Shown here: one piece after another, positions 7,028 to 10,362 of the stretch
Layout: each line of letters opens with the position of its first letter
Position numbering within the stretch: the stretch's first letter is position 1
Origin: Cloacimonetes bacterium UBA4175
GTDB lineage: Bacteria > Cloacimonadota > Cloacimonadia > Cloacimonadales > Cloacimonadaceae
NCBI GenBank assembly: GCA_002379855.1
Contig: DFUX01000081.1
Location: 1-10,362 of the forward strand
Direction: 5' to 3'
Length of the DNA: 10,362 nt
Program-made: the position numbers and the translations under genes
The notes under the pieces: model-generated
What the model was told of the DNA's origin: nothing
What the model saw: the letters and a program-made list of their open reading frames with translations, nothing else
Databases searched by the model: none

Positions 7028-7047
7028 GGCAAAACATTACATGCCAA
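7026..7047. promoter_or_regulatory. TTGGCA-N10-TGCCAA inverted repeat, possible operator
   Basis: Perfect 6-bp arms (7026-7031 and 7042-7047) flank a 10-nt AT-rich spacer. The element covers the predicted start of the plus-strand transcript, a typical repressor position. The arm core TTGGC also forms the TTGGCCAA palindrome inside the PFK promoter spacer. Confidence 0.3.
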
Positions 7048-7097
7048 ATACGCATGTTCTAATGACAAATGATAATAACTAACAGTAAGGAGATGTT

Positions 7098-10000
7098 ATG
7101 AGCTTCAAACTCAAACAACTGCTACTCCTGATGGTATTTTCGGTTCTGGCGCTCAGCGCTTGGGCTCTGGTTAGCGAATACTCATTCTCGCAAACCAGCG
7201 GAACCTATACTGAAATCACTGGAGGAACAGTTCTCGGCACCAACGCGAATGACAACGAATGCTTCAATGCCATTCCCTTGGGATTCACTTTCACCTACAA
7301 CGGTGTTGACTACAACGAGGTCAGCGTTCAGACAAACGCTTTCATCGCCTTTGGCTCCACCGTCACAAACAGCACCATGGCCATCAGCAGCAGCACCGCC
7401 ACCAACAATATAGTGGCTGCTCTGAACAGGGACATCAAATCCCGCGACAACGGGGAACTGAGCTATCTGCTCAGCGGAACTGCGCCCAACCGGGTCTTCA
7501 CCGTTCAGTGGAAGAACTATCGTCGCGCCCCCACCTCCGCTGCAGAAGACAATTTAAATTTCCAGATTCAATTCCATGAAGATGGCAACAAGGTGATGTT
7601 TGCCTATGGCGCTTTCTCCACCGTCTACTTGACCACTGCCCGCACCGTCCAGGTTGGCCTGAGAGGAGATTCCAACACCGATTTTAACAATCGCACCACC
7701 CAGACGGACTGGCTGCAGACCACGGCTGGAACAGCCAACAACGCGAACTGCTATCTCACCGATACAGTCTTCCCGCCTCAAGGCCTGATCTTCACTTTCC
7801 AGCCTGCCGCGCAGGGTGAACCGCCCCTGGCAGCCCAAAACCCCGTGCCTGCCAATAACGCCACCGACGTGGCCATCTCCGCCAACCTTAACTGGATGAA
7901 CGGCGGCGGAACAGTCGATGCTTATTACGTCTATCTGGGAACCAACAACCCTCCCACCAACATGGTGAACGGCACATCCCAGACAGAAACTTCCTACAAT
8001 CATCCCACGGATTTTGCCTATAGCACCACCTATTACTGGAAGATCGTGCCTTATAACACCTTTGGCAATGCTGTGGACTGCCCCGTGTGGCAATTCACCA
8101 CCCTGGACGATCCCACTGTGAACACCTATCCCTATGTGCAGAACTTCGATACTCTCACTCCTCCCGCGCTGCCTCTGGGATGGACTACGGTCAATGCCAA
8201 TAACGACCCCTATACCTGGGAAACCTATGCCGGCAATTACGATACCGAACCCAACTCGGTGCGCATCCGCTACAATGACAGCGTTGCCATGGACGACTGG
8301 TTGATCACCCCTCCCTTGCATTTAACGCAGGATACGCCTTACCAGCTTTCATTTGCCTATCGCGCGGCCAGCTCCACCTATCCGGAAGCCCTCTCGGTAT
8401 ATTGGGGAAGCTCCCCCAATCCGGATGGCCTCACCAACCTGCTCTTCACAGAGACGAACATTATAAACGCAACCTATATTCATGAGAGCGTGATGATCAC
8501 CCCTACCGCCACGGGAACCTACTACATCGGTTTCCACGGACATAGCGCGGCTAATCAGTTCTATCTCTCTCTGGATACCATCTCAATCGACGAAATCACC
8601 GAAACCCTGGATCCTCCCACGAACCTCACCGCGACGGTGACTGGCAGCAACGTGCATCTGGATTGGGATGCCCCGGGCGAGACTCCTCCTCCGCCTGCCG
8701 GATTCAGCGATGGCTTTGAGAGCTATGCAGATTTCTCGCTCACCTTCGATCCCTGGACCCTGGTGGACGTGGATCAGAGCGGAACCTACGGCATGACCGG
8801 CTATAGCTGGCCGAACGTCTATGCCCCCATGGCCTACATGATCTTCAACCCCGGCGCCACCACCCCACCTCTTACCGACCTTACCGCCCACGGCGGATCC
8901 AGGATGGCGGCCTGCTTTGCGGCAGTCCTGCCTGCCCAGGGCGGAGCGGGACCCAACAACGACTGGATGATCTCCCCGCAGCTAACCCCCCAGGCTGGCG
9001 ACTTCCTGAACTTCTATGCCAGGTCTTACACCGCCGATTACGGCCTGGAACGCTTCAAGGTGGGTATCTCCACCGGCGGCACGACCCCAGCGGACTTCAC
9101 CATCATCAGCGGCGCCAACTACATCCAGCCTCCCGTGGACTGGACCCTTTACAGCTATGACCTGAGCGCCTATGCCGGGCAGAGCATCCGCTTCGGCATC
9201 CAGTGCGTGTCCAGCGATGCCTTCATCTTCCTGGTGGACGACGTGTCCGTGGGACCTGTCCCCACCGCGAAGGAAGTCTATGCCGCGAATACGGCCGGCA
9301 CCGCCACACGCTGCACCGGCACCCCGGTTCCCGCACCCCGGATCGTCACCCCGACCCGCGAACTGCTGGGTTACAAGGTCTATCGCGACGGCGCCCTGAT
9401 CCAAACCATCACCGGCAGCGCCAACAGCGAATATGACGACCTTGCCCTGGAGATCGGCACCTACAGCTATACCGTGACCGCGGTTTACACTTCCGGCGAG
9501 TCCGAACCCGCCGGCCCCGTCACCGCCACCATCAACCCACCCGCCGATCCTCCCCTCGATCTGGCCGCGACAGTGGACGGCAACGACGTCACCCTCACCT
9601 GGACCAGCCCTGAAGCCCCTCAACCCGGCGAATGGATCACCTGGTGCCAGGATGTGCTGGGCAACGGCATCGGCACCAACAGCGCGATCGTCTTCGACGT
9701 GGCACACCGTTTCGACCAGACCGACCTTGCCGCGCATCAGGGCGGCTCGGTCACCCAGGTCAAGTTCGTGCCCAACTACGCGGACTGCGTCTATACCGTG
9801 AAGGTCTGGACAGGCGGTTCCGCCACCAACGCCGGCACCCTGGTTTCCTCCCAGGTTGTCCCCACCGTCGATCTGGGCGCCTGGAACCTGGTGGTTCTCA
9901 ACACCCCCGTTCCGATCCCCTCTACCGGCGATCTGTATGTGGGTTATGAAGTGAACACCCAGGGCGACCACCCCGCAGGCTGCGACGGCGGCCCCGTGGT

Positions 10001-10362
10001 GGAAGGCAAAGGCAACATGATGTATTTCAACGGCCAATGGACCACCCTCACTGCCCTGGCTGCCAGCCTCACCTACAACTGGCTGATCCAGACCTTCGTG
10101 GCGGATGCCCCGACCCTCAAGGCTGTCGAACTCACCCCGATTCCCGAGCACCAGCAGGTCTCCTATACCACAGACCCGCTGAGCCTGGAGACCAAGCAGG
10201 TCAACCGCGAGCCCGGGCGTGCCCTCACCGGCTTCAGGGTCTATCGTGACGGCGTCCAGATCGGAGCCATCAACGATCCCGGCATCACCACCTTCTCCGA
10301 TTACGACCTGCCCAACGGCGACTACGTCTATGGCGTGACCGCGGTCTATACCACCGGCGAAT
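7098..10362 (+). CDS. Large secreted FN3/choice-of-anchor-J adhesin-like protein (partial, 3' end missing)
   Basis: The frame stays open from the ATG at 7098 to the window edge (1088 codons), with AAGGAG five bases upstream of the start. The signal peptide is MSFKLKQLLLLMVFSVLALSAWA, with cleavage likely after residue 23. An N-terminal beta-rich domain covers about 24-240. A complete FN3-like domain covers about 248-335 (NPVPANNATDVAIS to WQFTT). Then comes a choice-of-anchor-J or cleaved-adhesin type domain, about 344-500 (YPYVQNFD, DDWLITPP, LDTISIDEI). An FN3 domain starting at about 505 is interrupted after WDAPG by a second choice-of-anchor-J-like domain, 536-720 (DGFESY, NDWMISPQL, FLVDDVSVG), and resumes at 755 with ELLGYKVYRDG. 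Another FN3 starts at about 814, is interrupted from 845 by a different probably beta-rich domain, and resumes at 1043 with LTGFRVYRDG. Such proteins are exported and cell-surface or matrix associated. A C-terminal sorting domain is expected beyond the window. No catalytic motif was seen. It is transcribed divergently from the PFK operon. Confidence 0.88.
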   Translation, partial: MSFKLKQLLLLMVFSVLALSAWALVSEYSFSQTSGTYTEITGGTVLGTNANDNECFNAIPLGFTFTYNGVDYNEVSVQTNAFIAFGSTVTNSTMAISSSTATNNIVAALNRDIKSRDNGELSYLLSGTAPNRVFTVQWKNYRRAPTSAAEDNLNFQIQFHEDGNKVMFAYGAFSTVYLTTARTVQVGLRGDSNTDFNNRTTQTDWLQTTAGTANNANCYLTDTVFPPQGLIFTFQPAAQGEPPLAAQNPVPANNATDVAISANLNWMNGGGTVDAYYVYLGTNNPPTNMVNGTSQTETSYNHPTDFAYSTTYYWKIVPYNTFGNAVDCPVWQFTTLDDPTVNTYPYVQNFDTLTPPALPLGWTTVNANNDPYTWETYAGNYDTEPNSVRIRYNDSVAMDDWLITPPLHLTQDTPYQLSFAYRAASSTYPEALSVYWGSSPNPDGLTNLLFTETNIINATYIHESVMITPTATGTYYIGFHGHSAANQFYLSLDTISIDEITETLDPPTNLTATVTGSNVHLDWDAPGETPPPPAGFSDGFESYADFSLTFDPWTLVDVDQSGTYGMTGYSWPNVYAPMAYMIFNPGATTPPLTDLTAHGGSRMAACFAAVLPAQGGAGPNNDWMISPQLTPQAGDFLNFYARSYTADYGLERFKVGISTGGTTPADFTIISGANYIQPPVDWTLYSYDLSAYAGQSIRFGIQCVSSDAFIFLVDDVSVGPVPTAKEVYAANTAGTATRCTGTPVPAPRIVTPTRELLGYKVYRDGALIQTITGSANSEYDDLALEIGTYSYTVTAVYTSGESEPAGPVTATINPPADPPLDLAATVDGNDVTLTWTSPEAPQPGEWITWCQDVLGNGIGTNSAIVFDVAHRFDQTDLAAHQGGSVTQVKFVPNYADCVYTVKVWTGGSATNAGTLVSSQVVPTVDLGAWNLVVLNTPVPIPSTGDLYVGYEVNTQGDHPAGCDGGPVVEGKGNMMYFNGQWTTLTALAASLTYNWLIQTFVADAPTLKAVELTPIPEHQQVSYTTDPLSLETKQVNREPGRALTGFRVYRDGVQIGAINDPGITTFSDYDLPNGDYVYGVTAVYTTGE
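9369..9500 (+). repeat. FN3 C-terminal half, copy 1
   Basis: These 44 codons, from GYKVYRDG to the YTSGE end, form the second half of an interrupted FN3 domain. They align without gaps to the copy 861 bases downstream, with 21 of 44 residues identical, most strongly over VYRDG and VTAVYT. The repeat is within the adhesin-like gene and reflects domain duplication. Confidence 0.75.
10230..10361 (+). repeat. FN3 C-terminal half, copy 2
   Basis: These 44 codons, from GFRVYRDG to YTTGE, are the gapless counterpart of 9369-9500, spaced 861 bases away. The window ends at the point where copy 1 continues with SEPAG, so the domain is probably completed just outside the window. Confidence 0.75.

Larger units (their letters stand above)
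6790..7097. other. Divergent intergenic region with small inverted repeats
   Basis: These 308 bases separate the minus-strand operon from the plus-strand adhesin gene. I see no convincing gene or tRNA. Besides the promoter candidates and inverted repeats listed separately, two short hairpins are visible: ACAGG-TTTT-CCTGT (6897-6910) and AAGGAT-TTCCG-ATCCTT (6945-6961). The second is followed by an AGGAGG-like sequence without a start codon at the right distance. The region is visibly more AT-rich than its coding neighbours, as expected of a promoter region. Confidence 0.6.

Noticed and set aside
7026..7044. Sigma54 promoter (TTGGCA start)
   Set aside because: The GG and GC elements are not at the required spacing.
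9252..9360. Possible frameshift in the adhesin gene, since the linker after DDVSVG is unusual
   Set aside because: The codon register was followed base by base from 9243 to 9369. The same frame leads straight from the choice-of-anchor-J end to GYKVYRDG, so the linker is odd but in frame.
8982..10151. Minus-strand 389-codon frame opposite the adhesin gene
   Set aside because: Its Gly/Val/His-rich translation is typical of the complement of a GC-rich beta-repeat gene. The plus frame is continuous and carries the domain motifs.

Overview
The window looks like a chromosomal segment from an uncultured, fairly GC-rich, Gram-negative bacterium, most likely Candidatus Cloacimonadota (WWE1) or a relative in the Fibrobacterota-Chlorobiota-Bacteroidota sphere. 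The reasons are an M6 metallopeptidase ending in a FlgD-like C-terminal sorting domain, a large secreted FN3/choice-of-anchor-J protein, and a PFK with a GGGDCPGLN start. This assignment is inference from protein style; no rRNA or other marker gene is present.

Layout. Bases 1-253 hold no gene. They form a structured repeat region: a run of perfect hairpins, two imperfect copies of a longer unit (about 170 bp apart), and a short degenerate 22-bp tandem repeat lying inside one copy. Bases 254-6789 carry four minus-strand genes, transcribed right to left with gaps of 21, 56 and 81 bp and no obvious terminator between them. In transcription order they are a 6-phosphofructokinase, a stand-alone SagB/ThcOx-type nitroreductase, a secreted M6-family metalloprotease with a C-terminal sorting domain, and a secreted TPR-like protein of unknown function. 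They are probably one operon driven by a sigma70-like promoter with an extended -10 at 6822-6850. Bases 6790-7097 are a divergent intergenic region with several small inverted repeats and a weak plus-strand promoter candidate. Bases 7098-10362 hold the first 1088 codons of a very large secreted adhesin-like protein that runs off the right edge.

How the parts may fit. Two products of the minus-strand operon carry clear signal peptides, and the protease has the tail used for surface anchoring or secretion in T9SS-bearing phyla. The divergent gene encodes a modular surface protein whose FN3 domains are split by large inserted domains. The window therefore pairs a glycolytic gene with envelope and extracellular functions. 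A functional link between PFK, the nitroreductase and the secreted proteins is not established by the sequence. The most unusual items are the hairpin-array repeat at the left edge, the split-FN3 architecture on the right, and the lone SagB homologue between PFK and a secreted protease with no YcaO partner in view.
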